From JACKCD01 sp041390905 (lineage in GTDB: Bacteria; Chloroflexota; Anaerolineae; Promineifilales; Promineifilaceae), in the NCBI GenBank assembly GCA_041390905.1, contig JAWKPA010000015.1, forward strand, positions 186,001 to 250,000: DNA of 64,000 nucleotides, written 5' to 3'. This document shows, piece after piece, positions 16,031-24,552 of this stretch (position 1 is the stretch's first letter; every line of letters starts with the position of its first letter). The position numbers and the translations under genes were made by a program. Under the pieces are notes generated by a model. It ran no database searches and had not been told where the DNA came from. It saw only the letters and a list, made by a program, of their open reading frames with translations.

Positions 16031-16318
16031 TAAACACGATGATCGGGACGAGTAGTGGCTGATACGGTGACAGAGAGAAGTGGGCCGAAGGCTGAAAGCC
16101 CTTTTCGACAATGCCAGTGGCGAAAACCCCCCGTGAGTGATTCTCTGAACAAGGCGGCCATGCTAGCTGGGCTGTTTTTAGTAAGAGGGTTCGGTTGGCA
16201 CCGTTAACGGCCGTTAATAAGAGCCTCTCTCCCTGCCATTACACAACCGCAGGGGGTCAGGCCAAAGTTAGGTGGAACCGCGAGCGCCATCGCCCTAACA
16301 AGGGTGGTGGCGTTTTTT
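16031..16318 (+). promoter_or_regulatory. T-box riboswitch leader of asd
   Basis: Stem I landmarks are AGTAGT (16051), AGAGAG (16073) and the GGCTGAAAGCC hairpin (16090-16100). The T-box sequence TTAGGTGGAACCGCG (16268-16282) contains the TGGA bulge that pairs with an uncharged tRNA NCCA end. A terminator follows (16285-16312, CGCCATCGCCCT arm with T6). The leader tests aminoacylation and lets transcription into asd when the tRNA is uncharged. TGGA predicts a tRNA with discriminator U; Thr fits the pathway. The specifier is uncertain: ACC in GAAAACC (16127-16129) or AAG after GAAC (16151-16153). A palindrome copy lies in the linker at 16205. Confidence 0.9.
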
Positions 16319-16319
16319 A

Positions 16320-16396
16320 TTGGAGATTGGAGATTGGATGATTGGAGATTGGAGATTGATGAAGGTTCGCAATCTCCAATCTCCAATCTCCAATCA
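16320..16396. repeat. Tandem-repeat hairpin, GGAGATTGG family
   Basis: Several GGAGATTGG units (left arm) face AATCTCCAATCTCC units (right arm). The hairpin is inserted between the T-box terminator and the RBS of asd. Confidence 0.9.
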
Positions 16397-16413
16397 CTCT
16401 GGAGAAATAACCG

Positions 16414-17520
16414 ATGTTTTTAGAAAATAAAATCCCCGTTGGCATTTTGGGTGCTACAGGCACCGTTGGTCAACGCTTTGTGCAGCTTTTGGCCGACCAT
16501 CCTTGGTTTGAAATTGTGGCCGTCACTGGCTCACCGCGCACTGTCGGCCGACCGTATGGCGAAGGCGTGCTGTGGAAAGTGCCGGGCGAGCTGCCCGCTC
16601 ACATTGCCGAACTCATTGTACAGCCCACCGAACCCAACCTTGACATCCCCGGCAACCCGCCCATTGTTTTTTCCGCCCTGCCCACGGCCGAGGCCAAGGA
16701 GTGGGAACCGCAGTTTGCGGCTGCCGGGTACGCCGTCTTTACCAACGCCTCGTCGTTCCGCATGACCGACTACGTGCCGCTGCTCATCCCCGAAGTGAAC
16801 CCCGACCACACGGCACTGATTCCGCAGCAGCAGGCGCACTACAACTGGCCCGGCTTTATCGTTGCCAACGCTAACTGCTCTACCACCAGCGCCATTTTGC
16901 CGCTAAAGGTGTTTCAGGAGGCGTTTGGGCTGGAGGCGGCCATTATGACGACGCTGCAAGCGATTTCGGGCGCGGGGTATCCCGGCATTGCTTCGCTCGA
17001 CATCATGGACAATGTGGTGCCTTATATCGGCGGTGAGGACAAGAAGCTGGAAAATGAGCCGAAAAAGCTTCTGGGGTCGGTGGTGGATGGGGAATTGACC
17101 TATGCCGACATTCGCCTGAGTGCCCAGGCCAACCGGGTGCCGGTGATTGACGGCCATTTGGCAAGCGTGTCGGTGAAGCTAAGCCGGCCGGTAAGTGTTG
17201 CCGAAGCGATTGCCGCTTTGGAGGATTGGGAACCGGCTCCCATTTATGCCGAGCTGCCGTCGGCTCCCCAACGGCCGTTAATTTACCGCCACGAACCCGA
17301 CCGCCCCCAGCCCCGTCTCGACCGTGATGTGGAAAACGGGCTGCCCTGGATAGTGGGCAAGGTAGTGGAATGCGGCGTGCTGGACATCCGCTACATGGCA
17401 CTGACCCACAACACGCTGCGCGGCGCAGCCAGCGGCTCGGTGCTAAACGCCGAGCTGGCGGTGGCGCAAGGGTATATCAAAACGGGTGCGATGGTGGGCT
17501 TAACGGCCGTTCCTGCTTAA
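16414..17520 (+). CDS. asd: Aspartate-semialdehyde dehydrogenase (archaeal/fungal type)
   Basis: The 368-residue enzyme reduces aspartyl phosphate to aspartate semialdehyde for Lys, Thr and Met. It has an N-terminal NADP site GILGATGTVGQRF (residues ~9-21) and the catalytic cysteine in ANANCSTTSAILP (~150-162). Then follow ISGAGYPGI and a histidine region GHLASVSVKLSRP. Length and sequence fit the archaeal/fungal-type subfamily. GGAGAAATAACCG precedes ATG 16414. Expression is controlled by the T-box leader, so this is an amino-acid-starvation-responsive biosynthetic gene. It ends with a TAV-encoding ACGGCCGT palindrome six codons before the stop. Confidence 0.95.
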   Translation: MFLENKIPVGILGATGTVGQRFVQLLADHPWFEIVAVTGSPRTVGRPYGEGVLWKVPGELPAHIAELIVQPTEPNLDIPGNPPIVFSALPTAEAKEWEPQFAAAGYAVFTNASSFRMTDYVPLLIPEVNPDHTALIPQQQAHYNWPGFIVANANCSTTSAILPLKVFQEAFGLEAAIMTTLQAISGAGYPGIASLDIMDNVVPYIGGEDKKLENEPKKLLGSVVDGELTYADIRLSAQANRVPVIDGHLASVSVKLSRPVSVAEAIAALEDWEPAPIYAELPSAPQRPLIYRHEPDRPQPRLDRDVENGLPWIVGKVVECGVLDIRYMALTHNTLRGAASGSVLNAELAVAQGYIKTGAMVGLTAVPA

Positions 17521-17522
17521 AG

Positions 17523-17710
17523 AAAATGGGACGCAGATTTATCTGATTTACCTGATGCTCTGAACATTAACCATCTGATCAGGCAAAAGCAGAGATTGAG
17601 AGATTAAGAGATTAGGAGATTAGTTTCCCAATCTCCCAATCTCAATTTTCATCAGGTCAGTGTTGTTTCACAACCACTTTGCGTACAGGAAAATCTGCGT
17701 CCCATTTCTT
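17523..17710. repeat. Nested hairpins: GGGACGCAGATT family with a GAGATTAGG-family hairpin inside
   Basis: AAATGGGACGCAGATTTATC (about 17524-17543) pairs with AAATCTGCGTCCCATTT (about 17691-17707). Inside, at 17591-17645, a separate hairpin has GAGATTAAGAGATTAGG units facing CCCAATCTCCCAATCTC. One family therefore appears inserted into another. It lies between the convergent asd and livF genes. Confidence 0.85.
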
Positions 17711-17713
17711 CAC

Positions 17714-18421
17714 CTATCCACCAACCCAGAACGCTTTTTCCAGATTGGTAAATTCCGAAGCTGGCCCCTCATATTTGTTCCGCCCCAATTCCAGCACATA
17801 GACGTAATCCGAAATCTTGAGTGCCTGCCGAATTTCCTGATCCACCAGCAAAATCGTCAGCTTTTCCTTGTCGCGCAGGTCAACCAGCATCTGGTACACC
17901 TCCTGCGACAACAGCTTCGACAAACCGGCCGTTGGCTCATCCACCAGAATCACCTTCGGATCCGTCATCAGCGTCCGGCCAATCTCCACCATGCGCTGCT
18001 GCCCACCCGAAAGCTCACCCGTCATTTGCCGCCGCTTGTCGCGCAAAATGGGAAAACGCTCATAATTTTCCTCCAGCTTACGCTCAATCCGCTTTTTATC
18101 CTTGCGGAACGTCCACGCCCCCACCTCCAGATTTTCCCGCACCGACATGTGGCGGAAAACACCCGGCTGCTGCGGGATGTAGGCCAACCCTAGCTCAATG
18201 CGCTGGTGGGTAGGGACACCCAAGATGCTCTTACCATCCACCAGAATGTCGCCATCGTTGGGCTTGAGAAAGCCATAGACCGCCTTGAGCGTGGTGGATT
18301 TACCCACGCCGTTGGCACCCAAAATGGTGGTAATCTGCCCTTCCCGCGCCGTAATGTTCAGGTCTTGCAGAATGTTCAGGTCGCGGTAATAGCCCACGTA
18401 GAGGTTTTTCATTTCAAGCAT
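17714..18421 (-). CDS. livF: Branched-chain amino-acid ABC transporter ATP-binding protein LivF
   Basis: A 235-residue ABC ATPase with Walker A GANGVGKSTTLKA, signature LSGGQQRMVEIGR and Walker B VILVDEPTAGLS; residues YIPQQPGVF form the Q-loop region. Sequence and order match LivF, one of the two ATPases powering the Liv-type importer (HAAT family) for hydrophobic amino acids, amides or related solutes. ATG 18421 follows GGGAGG. It overlaps the livG stop by 8 bp. It is the last gene of the minus-strand operon livK-H-M-G-F, indicating coupled translation. Confidence 0.93.
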   Translation of the reverse strand: MLEMKNLYVGYYRDLNILQDLNITAREGQITTILGANGVGKSTTLKAVYGFLKPNDGDILVDGKSILGVPTHQRIELGLAYIPQQPGVFRHMSVRENLEVGAWTFRKDKKRIERKLEENYERFPILRDKRRQMTGELSGGQQRMVEIGRTLMTDPKVILVDEPTAGLSKLLSQEVYQMLVDLRDKEKLTILLVDQEIRQALKISDYVYVLELGRNKYEGPASEFTNLEKAFWVGG

Positions 18422-19193
18422 GGGAACCTCCCGGAGAAACGGCCGTTTCTCCCTCTCCCTCTTCCTCTTCCTCCTCATCCTGCCCCAAATACGCCTCAAT
18501 CACCGCCGGGTCGCGCTTCACAATCTCCGGGTCGCCGTCGGCAATCAAGTCGCCATAGTTCAGCACCAGCAGCCGCTTGCTCAAGGTAAAAATCGTGTCC
18601 ATATCGTGGCTAATGATGATAATCGCCTTGCCATCCTCATTCACCTTGTAGATATACTGGTAAATCACCTCCATCAGCCGGGGATGCACCCCGGCAAACG
18701 GCTCATCGAGAATGATGATGTCAGGGTTGAGCATCAGCAGCCTGCCCAATTCCAGCAGCTTTTGCTGCCCCCCCGATAATGCCCGCGCAAACTCATTCCG
18801 CAAATGGTCAATGGTCAGGAACTCCAGTACCTCCATCGCCCGTTCACGAAACTCCTGCGGCCGCGACGACGGACTCATCGCCAGTGCCGGAACATACAAA
18901 TTCTCCAGCACCGTCATGCGGCGAAAAGCGCGTGTCACCTGAAACGTCCGTCCCAGCCCAGACTGAGCCACGCTGTAGGGTGGCAGGGTGTCAATACGAC
19001 GGCCGTTTAAGTACACCGTCCCGCTCGAAGGCTTTAACGCCCCGTCCAGAATGTTGGTCATCGTCGTCTTGCCCGCACCATTTGGCCCGATCAGCCCAAT
19101 CAGCTCCGGCCCATTCACCTCAAACGTGACCCCTTTCAGCACCTGCAAGCCACCAAAGTTTTTGTAAATGTTGTTAACCTGGAGCGAAATCAT
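18414..19193 (-). CDS. livG: Branched-chain amino-acid ABC transporter ATP-binding protein LivG
   Basis: A 259-residue ABC ATPase with Walker A GPNGAGKTTMTNI, signature LSGGQQKLLELGR, Walker B DIIILDEPFAGV and an H-loop histidine in ISHDMDTIF. It is the second ATPase of the Liv-type importer. The C-terminus ends in a Glu run followed by GETAVSPGG, where TAV comes from an ACGGCCGT palindrome, so the tail looks extended by it. It overlaps livM (ATGA) and livF (8 bp). Confidence 0.93.
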   Translation of the reverse strand: MISLQVNNIYKNFGGLQVLKGVTFEVNGPELIGLIGPNGAGKTTMTNILDGALKPSSGTVYLNGRRIDTLPPYSVAQSGLGRTFQVTRAFRRMTVLENLYVPALAMSPSSRPQEFRERAMEVLEFLTIDHLRNEFARALSGGQQKLLELGRLLMLNPDIIILDEPFAGVHPRLMEVIYQYIYKVNEDGKAIIIISHDMDTIFTLSKRLLVLNYGDLIADGDPEIVKRDPAVIEAYLGQDEEEEEEGEGETAVSPGGSHA

Positions 19194-20398
19194 GAGCCAC
19201 CTCCCCCGGTTGTTGCCGCCTGCCGCTTCGCCACCGTTTCCTCGGCCACGCCAGCCCGGCTAAACCATTGCAAAATTGGCTCAATCAGCCCGTTGCGCCA
19301 GAAGCGCAGCGTCAGCATCAAAATCAGCCCAAAGAACACCAGCCGCCAGATACTCATGTCAATCGTGTATGGCCCAATGTCAAAACTGTTCCGCAGCAGC
19401 TCCAGGATAAACTGGATGATAATCGCCCCGATAGCCGCACTGACAATGTTTTCCAGCCCGCCAATCACCGCCATCGCAATCACCAAACTCATTTGCAGGA
19501 TGATCAAAATATTGGGCGTGATAATCCCAATGTAATGCCCCTGCACAGCCCCCGCCGCCGCCGCAATCGTCGCCGTAATGGTAAACACCAGCACCTTGTA
19601 GCGCACAATGTTGACCCCCAGTGCCGCCGCCGCCTCCTCATCTTCCCGAATGGAGCGGATGAACAGGCCAAAGCGGGATGCCGCCAGCCAGCCCATGACC
19701 CCCATTGAGATGAGAAAGAGGAACAGCATCACATAATAAGGCGGGATCTTGTCGGCCGGCCCGTAGGCGGTGCCAAACAGCGTCAGGCCACGCGGGAAAA
19801 GCGGCAGCATCTCCAGTCCGGCTTGCCCCTGTGTCACGTTGATCTCGGCACTCAGTGCCGCCCGCAAAATCTCGGAAAAGCCGATGGTAAACAGCGCCAG
19901 ATAGGTGCTTCGCAGCCGCAGCACGAGATACCCCACCAGCCAGCCAAAAACAGCTCCTAGCACGATGCCCAGCAAAATGCCAACCCAGATGGAGGGCTGA
20001 ATGATGACCGTCCCCTTAGGCAGAATGGACGCTTTTGCCAGTTCCAGACAGTTGGTGCTGTCCTGCGTCACCCCGGTGGGGTTGATAAACACCAGCCAGC
20101 GGCTGCCCAGGGCAAGCTCGGTGCAGAGGGTGGTGGGGGCAGAGGTAATGCGGACATAGTTGCCATAGAGGGCAGAACCATAAGCACCAAGTGCCATAAA
20201 GGCCATGTGGCCGAAGGAAAACTGCCCGGCATACCCGGCCAGCAGCGACCAGCTTGAGGCCAGAATGGCATAAAAGAAGGCGGTAATCCACAGGTGCATG
20301 ACAAAGTCATAGTCGCTGCCGCCGTAGATAAAGGGGAACACCAGCAGCAGCAGGATGCCGAGCGCAGCCAGAATTTGTGGGAGTCGTTGTCGGATCAT
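19190..20398 (-). CDS. livM: Branched-chain amino-acid ABC transporter permease LivM
   Basis: A 402-residue integral membrane protein with roughly eight to ten hydrophobic helices and the family block SWSLLAGYAGQFSFGHMAFMALGAY near the N-terminus. The EAA-like cytoplasmic segment AAAALGVNIVRYKVLVF contacts the ATPase. A loop between the first helices (TTLCTELALGSRWLVF to TVIIQPS) is longer than in typical LivM. ATGA overlaps at both ends with livH and livG show a tightly coupled operon. Confidence 0.92.
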   Translation of the reverse strand: MIRQRLPQILAALGILLLLVFPFIYGGSDYDFVMHLWITAFFYAILASSWSLLAGYAGQFSFGHMAFMALGAYGSALYGNYVRITSAPTTLCTELALGSRWLVFINPTGVTQDSTNCLELAKASILPKGTVIIQPSIWVGILLGIVLGAVFGWLVGYLVLRLRSTYLALFTIGFSEILRAALSAEINVTQGQAGLEMLPLFPRGLTLFGTAYGPADKIPPYYVMLFLFLISMGVMGWLAASRFGLFIRSIREDEEAAAALGVNIVRYKVLVFTITATIAAAAGAVQGHYIGIITPNILIILQMSLVIAMAVIGGLENIVSAAIGAIIIQFILELLRNSFDIGPYTIDMSIWRLVFFGLILMLTLRFWRNGLIEPILQWFSRAGVAEETVAKRQAATTGGGGS

Positions 20399-21639
20399 AG
20401 TTCCCTCCCAAAGAAGCCTGTAGGCTTGAGCAACAAGACCAGGGTCAGAATGATCATGCCGTAGGCGGGAATGTAGGAAGCGGCGCGAGTAGGGTCGGGA
20501 ATGCAGCCGGTGCCGGCCGCTTCAAACAGCCCCACCAGCAGCCCGCCCAAAAACGCCCCCGGCAGCGAACCCATGCCGCCCAGCACGATGATGACAAAAG
20601 CGCGGGAAGAAGCGAGCGTGCCGACCTGGGGCAGCCAGGAGAAAACCTGCACCAGTGTGGCTCCAGACAACCCAGCCAGCATCCCGCCCATGCCAAAGGC
20701 CAATGTGTTCATATTGGCCGGGTTGATACCCGCTACTGCCGCCGCTTGCCGATCCTGGCTGACGGCGCGTAGTGCCTTGCCCACCCAGGTGCGGTAGAGA
20801 AAGATCAGCAGCAAGATGAGCATGATAATGGCGATCAGAGCGGCCGTGAAGCGCGGGTTGGGAATGGAAACGGCATCAAACAGCCGCATGTTTCCGGCCG
20901 TTGTTTGCAGCAGCGTTGGTGCTTCGGCACTCGGCAAATTGATGTCGGGGAAGTCGAAGAAACGCTGTGCTTTAACGGGGTTGGCTCCGGCCGTGGCTTG
21001 CACGAAATATTGCAGAAAAAAGGCCAGCCCAAAAGTAACCAGAATGGCGTATTCGCCGGGGCGTTCCACGGCACCGGTGTACATGGGCTGGAGGAAGATG
21101 CGCTCGAAAATGACGCCGATGAGGAAGGTGATGAGACAGGCACCCAGAATGGCGATGATGGGGCTGCTGCCGGGGAGCCATTCGGCGGAGATGTAGTAGA
21201 CCAGCATCCCGCCGATCATGTAGAACTCGCCGTGGGCAAAGCTGACAACGCCAAGGATGGAGAAGATGAGGGTGAGACCGAGAGCCATGAGGCCATAAAT
21301 GATGCCGATGACGATGCCATTGGTGAGCTGTGAGGCGACAAAGCTGCCGCTGGTGACGCACAGGTTCTCGGGATCGGCGCGGGCGAAGGCGACAACGATA
21401 ATGCCAATGATAACAATGCTGGGGATGATAGCCCAGCGGGGGGTTAGTGCCGGGGTGAAATACCAAAGCGGGAGGAGGCCGATGGGACCGGTGGCCGCGC
21501 CGAGGGCGGCTCCAACCAGGCTGGCTTGCGAAATGTCGAGGTCGCGCCGCAGGTAAATGCGGGGTGTGACCACGCCGCCGATTGCACCCCAAACAACAAC
21601 CCAGAGAACGGTTGTCCAAAAGATTGAGCTGTGTTCCAT
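20395..21639 (-). CDS. livH: Branched-chain amino-acid ABC transporter permease LivH
   Basis: A 414-residue permease of the LivH family. The core is GIIYGLMALGLTLIFSILGVV (starting near residue 110), then FAHGEFYMIGGM and the EAA-like QDRQAAAVAGINPANMNTLAFG. It is about 110 residues longer at the N-terminus than a usual LivH. The extra part holds about three hydrophobic segments (WVVVWGAIGGVV, LVGAALGAATGPIGLLPLW and a third). This extension is seen directly; its role is unknown. It overlaps livM by 4 bp and lies 89 bp downstream of livK, with one ACGGCCGT palindrome in that gap (21697). Confidence 0.9.
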   Translation of the reverse strand: MEHSSIFWTTVLWVVVWGAIGGVVTPRIYLRRDLDISQASLVGAALGAATGPIGLLPLWYFTPALTPRWAIIPSIVIIGIIVVAFARADPENLCVTSGSFVASQLTNGIVIGIIYGLMALGLTLIFSILGVVSFAHGEFYMIGGMLVYYISAEWLPGSSPIIAILGACLITFLIGVIFERIFLQPMYTGAVERPGEYAILVTFGLAFFLQYFVQATAGANPVKAQRFFDFPDINLPSAEAPTLLQTTAGNMRLFDAVSIPNPRFTAALIAIIMLILLLIFLYRTWVGKALRAVSQDRQAAAVAGINPANMNTLAFGMGGMLAGLSGATLVQVFSWLPQVGTLASSRAFVIIVLGGMGSLPGAFLGGLLVGLFEAAGTGCIPDPTRAASYIPAYGMIILTLVLLLKPTGFFGREL

Positions 21640-21728
21640 ATGCGATTCTCTGTGTGGGAGGTTGGTTGGTAAAACGGGAAGGCGAGAGGGGGAAAACGGC
21701 CGTTTTTCCCCTCTCTCACCTCTCTAAA

Positions 21729-24332
21729 CTATTGATTTACCAAAACAGGCTCAGCCGTCTTGTAAATCTCAGGGAACACCACAGCCGCATCCTTGGAATC
21801 CTGGCCTGGTTCCTGATACTGGACAATCGTGATCGCCGGGTCGGGGAACTGGTGCCACCATTTTGGCTCCAAGCCCGCCGCTTCCGGCATGTTGCTGCTG
21901 TTCACCGGGAAGGTAATCGTACCAAGCGTCCCTTCATGGGTGATGTTTTCCAACGCCGCAATAATCGCCGCCGGGTCGGTTGTCCCAGCTTCCTCAATCG
22001 CCTGGGCAATGATCATGATCGAGTCATACGCTTCCAACGCATACGATTCGGCCACGCTCTTGCCGGTGCGCTCGGCATATTTGGCGACAAATGCCTTGGC
22101 AACATCGTTGTAGAGAATTTCCGGCAGGCCAACGCGACGGACAAAGCAATAGTTGCCGTCGGGGACGTTAGTCCAGAATGCTTCGCTTTCCAGCGACACC
22201 TGGTTACACATTGTCGGCAAATCTTGCGACCCGATGCCAGCGTCGGCCGCTTGCTGCTGGAAGTTGTAGGCGGCTTCGCCGGTGTTGTAAACCACAATCA
22301 TGTCGGGGTTCTCGGCACGAACGCGCTCAACGATGCCAGCAAAATCCTGGTTGCCGATGTCTACGCCAAAGGTGACAGCCTCAATGCCATATTCGTCCAG
22401 CCCGGCGGTGGTGTTTTCGGCGGCGGGGATGCCATAGTCGGTGTTTTCGGTGACGATGACCACCTTTTGGATGCCGGGAAGACTGGAGATGAAGTTGACA
22501 TCAACGGCCGATACTTCAGAGTTTAGCGGGGCGATGCGGAAGATTTCGGCCTGCATGTCGCTGGTAATGGTGTCGTTCCACGTTTCGGCAAACACAACCG
22601 GAATGCCGTTATCGTGGGCCACTTCTTTGGCGGCCACGCCAACGGAGCTGTGATAGCCGCCACCGATGGCGACGACGTTATCCTGGTTGATGAGTTTTTC
22701 CATAACGGCCGTTCCGCGCTCTGGCAACCCCTCACTATCCACCACAATCAGCTCAACCTCGCAGCCCAAAATGCCACCCCGTTCGTTGAGTTCCTCAGCG
22801 GCAATGTTCATGGCATCGCGCATCGCTTCGCCACCTACAACCGCGCCGGGAGCCGACAGCGGAGCCAGCGCACCAATCTTGATCGGGCCGTCACAGACAA
22901 AATCAGAGGCGGGTGCGGCGGGTTGGTTCACTGTGACCGTATCGCCGCTGTTAATTTCCACCTCTTCACCGCGAAGGATCACGTTGGCGGTTTTGTACAG
23001 GTCGGGGAAGACAACCGGGGAAGCGTTGGAGTCAGCCCCTGGTTCTTGGTATTGCACAATCGTAATTGCCGGGTCGGGGAATTGATGCCACCATTTGGCA
23101 TCTTTACCGGCCGCCTCCGGCGGATTACCGCTGTTGACCGGGAAGGTAATCGTGCCAAGCGTCCCTTCGTGAGTGATATTTTCCAACGCTGCAATAATTG
23201 CTGCCGCGTCGGTTGAATCCGCTTCGGTAATGGCCTGGGCGATAATCATAATCGAGTCATAGGCTTCCAGCGCATACGATTCAGCCGCCTGCTTGCCAGT
23301 ACGTTCAGCGTATTTGGCAACAAAGGCTTTGGCAACGTCGTTGTAAAGAACCTCCGGCAAACCGACACGCCGCATAAGGCAGTAGTTGCCATCGGGGACG
23401 TTGGTCCAGAACGCTTCGCTCTCCAGCGATACCTGGTTACACATCATCGGCAAATCTTGCGGCCCGATGCCGGCGTCAGCAGCTTGCTGCTGGAAGTTGT
23501 AGGCGGCTTCACCGGTGTTGTAAACCACGATCATGTCGGGGCTTTCGGCGCGAACGCGCTCAACGATCCCGGCAAAATCCTGGTTGCCGATGTCTACGCC
23601 AAAGGTCACGGCTTCAATGCCTAGCTCATCCAGCCCGGCGGTGGTGTTTTCGGCGGCAGGGATGCCGTAGTCGGTGTTTTCGGTGACGATGACCACCTTT
23701 TGGATGCCGGGGATGCTGGAAATGAACTTCACATCAACGGCCGATACTTCCGAGTTCAGCGGGGCGATACGGAAGATTTCGGCCTGCATGTCGCTGGTGA
23801 TGGTGTCGTTCCACGTTTCAGCAAACACAACGGGAATACCATTGTCGTGGGCCACTTCTTTGGCGGCCACGCCAACGGAGCTGTGATAACCACCACCGAC
23901 GGCAACAACGCCGTCCTGGTTGATCAATTTTTCCATAACGGCCGTTCCCCGTTCGGGCAACCCTTCGCTATCTACGACAATCAGCTCAACCGGGCGGCCA
24001 AGCAGCCCACCGGCGGCATTGATTTCCTCGACGGCAATGTTCATGGCATCGCGCATTGCTTCGCCACCCACCACTGCGCCGGGTGCGGATAGGGGAGCCA
24101 GGGCCCCAATTTTGATGGGATCACCTGCTGGCTCAACGGCCGTTTCTTCCACGGGTTCCTCAACGGCCTGCTCTTCTGCAGCCGGCTCTTCGGCGGTGGT
24201 CTCAGCCGCTGGCTCTTCAGCCACCGGGTCTTCCCCCACAACTTCTTCTGCCGCGCCCCCGCAAGCCACGAGGACGGCCAGCAGCAACGCCAAAACGACG
24301 TTGAGCAACCAACGTTGGGAAAAATAATTCAT
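21729..24332 (-). CDS. livK: Double-domain branched-chain amino-acid-type substrate-binding lipoprotein
   Basis: An 867-residue lipoprotein: signal peptide with lipobox AVLVACGG, an acidic Glu/Ala-rich linker (to about residue 70), then two complete Leu/Ile/Val-binding domains in tandem. Each begins PIKIGALAPLSAPGAVVGGE and is about 380 residues. The repeat period is about 411 codons (1.23 kb), and the copies are nearly identical in long blocks such as YHSSVGVAAKEVAHDNGIPV. Liv-type binding proteins normally have one such domain. The two copies differ at scattered sites (for example LMRRVGLPEV against FVRRVGLPEI). The protein delivers solute to LivHMGF encoded downstream. ATG 24332 follows AGGAG. 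Confidence 0.93.
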   Translation of the reverse strand: MNYFSQRWLLNVVLALLLAVLVACGGAAEEVVGEDPVAEEPAAETTAEEPAAEEQAVEEPVEETAVEPAGDPIKIGALAPLSAPGAVVGGEAMRDAMNIAVEEINAAGGLLGRPVELIVVDSEGLPERGTAVMEKLINQDGVVAVGGGYHSSVGVAAKEVAHDNGIPVVFAETWNDTITSDMQAEIFRIAPLNSEVSAVDVKFISSIPGIQKVVIVTENTDYGIPAAENTTAGLDELGIEAVTFGVDIGNQDFAGIVERVRAESPDMIVVYNTGEAAYNFQQQAADAGIGPQDLPMMCNQVSLESEAFWTNVPDGNYCLMRRVGLPEVLYNDVAKAFVAKYAERTGKQAAESYALEAYDSIMIIAQAITEADSTDAAAIIAALENITHEGTLGTITFPVNSGNPPEAAGKDAKWWHQFPDPAITIVQYQEPGADSNASPVVFPDLYKTANVILRGEEVEINSGDTVTVNQPAAPASDFVCDGPIKIGALAPLSAPGAVVGGEAMRDAMNIAAEELNERGGILGCEVELIVVDSEGLPERGTAVMEKLINQDNVVAIGGGYHSSVGVAAKEVAHDNGIPVVFAETWNDTITSDMQAEIFRIAPLNSEVSAVDVNFISSLPGIQKVVIVTENTDYGIPAAENTTAGLDEYGIEAVTFGVDIGNQDFAGIVERVRAENPDMIVVYNTGEAAYNFQQQAADAGIGSQDLPTMCNQVSLESEAFWTNVPDGNYCFVRRVGLPEILYNDVAKAFVAKYAERTGKSVAESYALEAYDSIMIIAQAIEEAGTTDPAAIIAALENITHEGTLGTITFPVNSSNMPEAAGLEPKWWHQFPDPAITIVQYQEPGQDSKDAAVVFPEIYKTAEPVLVNQ

Positions 24333-24514
24333 GCTTCTCACTCCTTTTGCTAAATGCCAGGCACCCAGTCATCACCTAACAAGCCTTCAACAACCTGGGA
24401 CTGTCCAGGGGGGTAAACAAACATCGGATCAAAATTTGATTGGCTTGAAGAGTAAACTTTATCATCTAAGGCTCATCTTGCCAAAACTTCACCCATTTTG
24501 GGTCGATCACAGAG

Positions 24515-24543
24515 TTGCTTGAAAGCTCTCCCCTCGTTAGAAT
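24515..24543 (+). promoter_or_regulatory. Promoter of plsX, likely leaderless
   Basis: TTGCTT (24515-24520), 17-bp spacer, TAGAAT (24538-24543). The -10 box ends 9 nt before ATG 24553, leaving almost no 5' leader and no Shine-Dalgarno site. Confidence 0.55.
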
Positions 24544-24552
24544 CGCTTCCTT

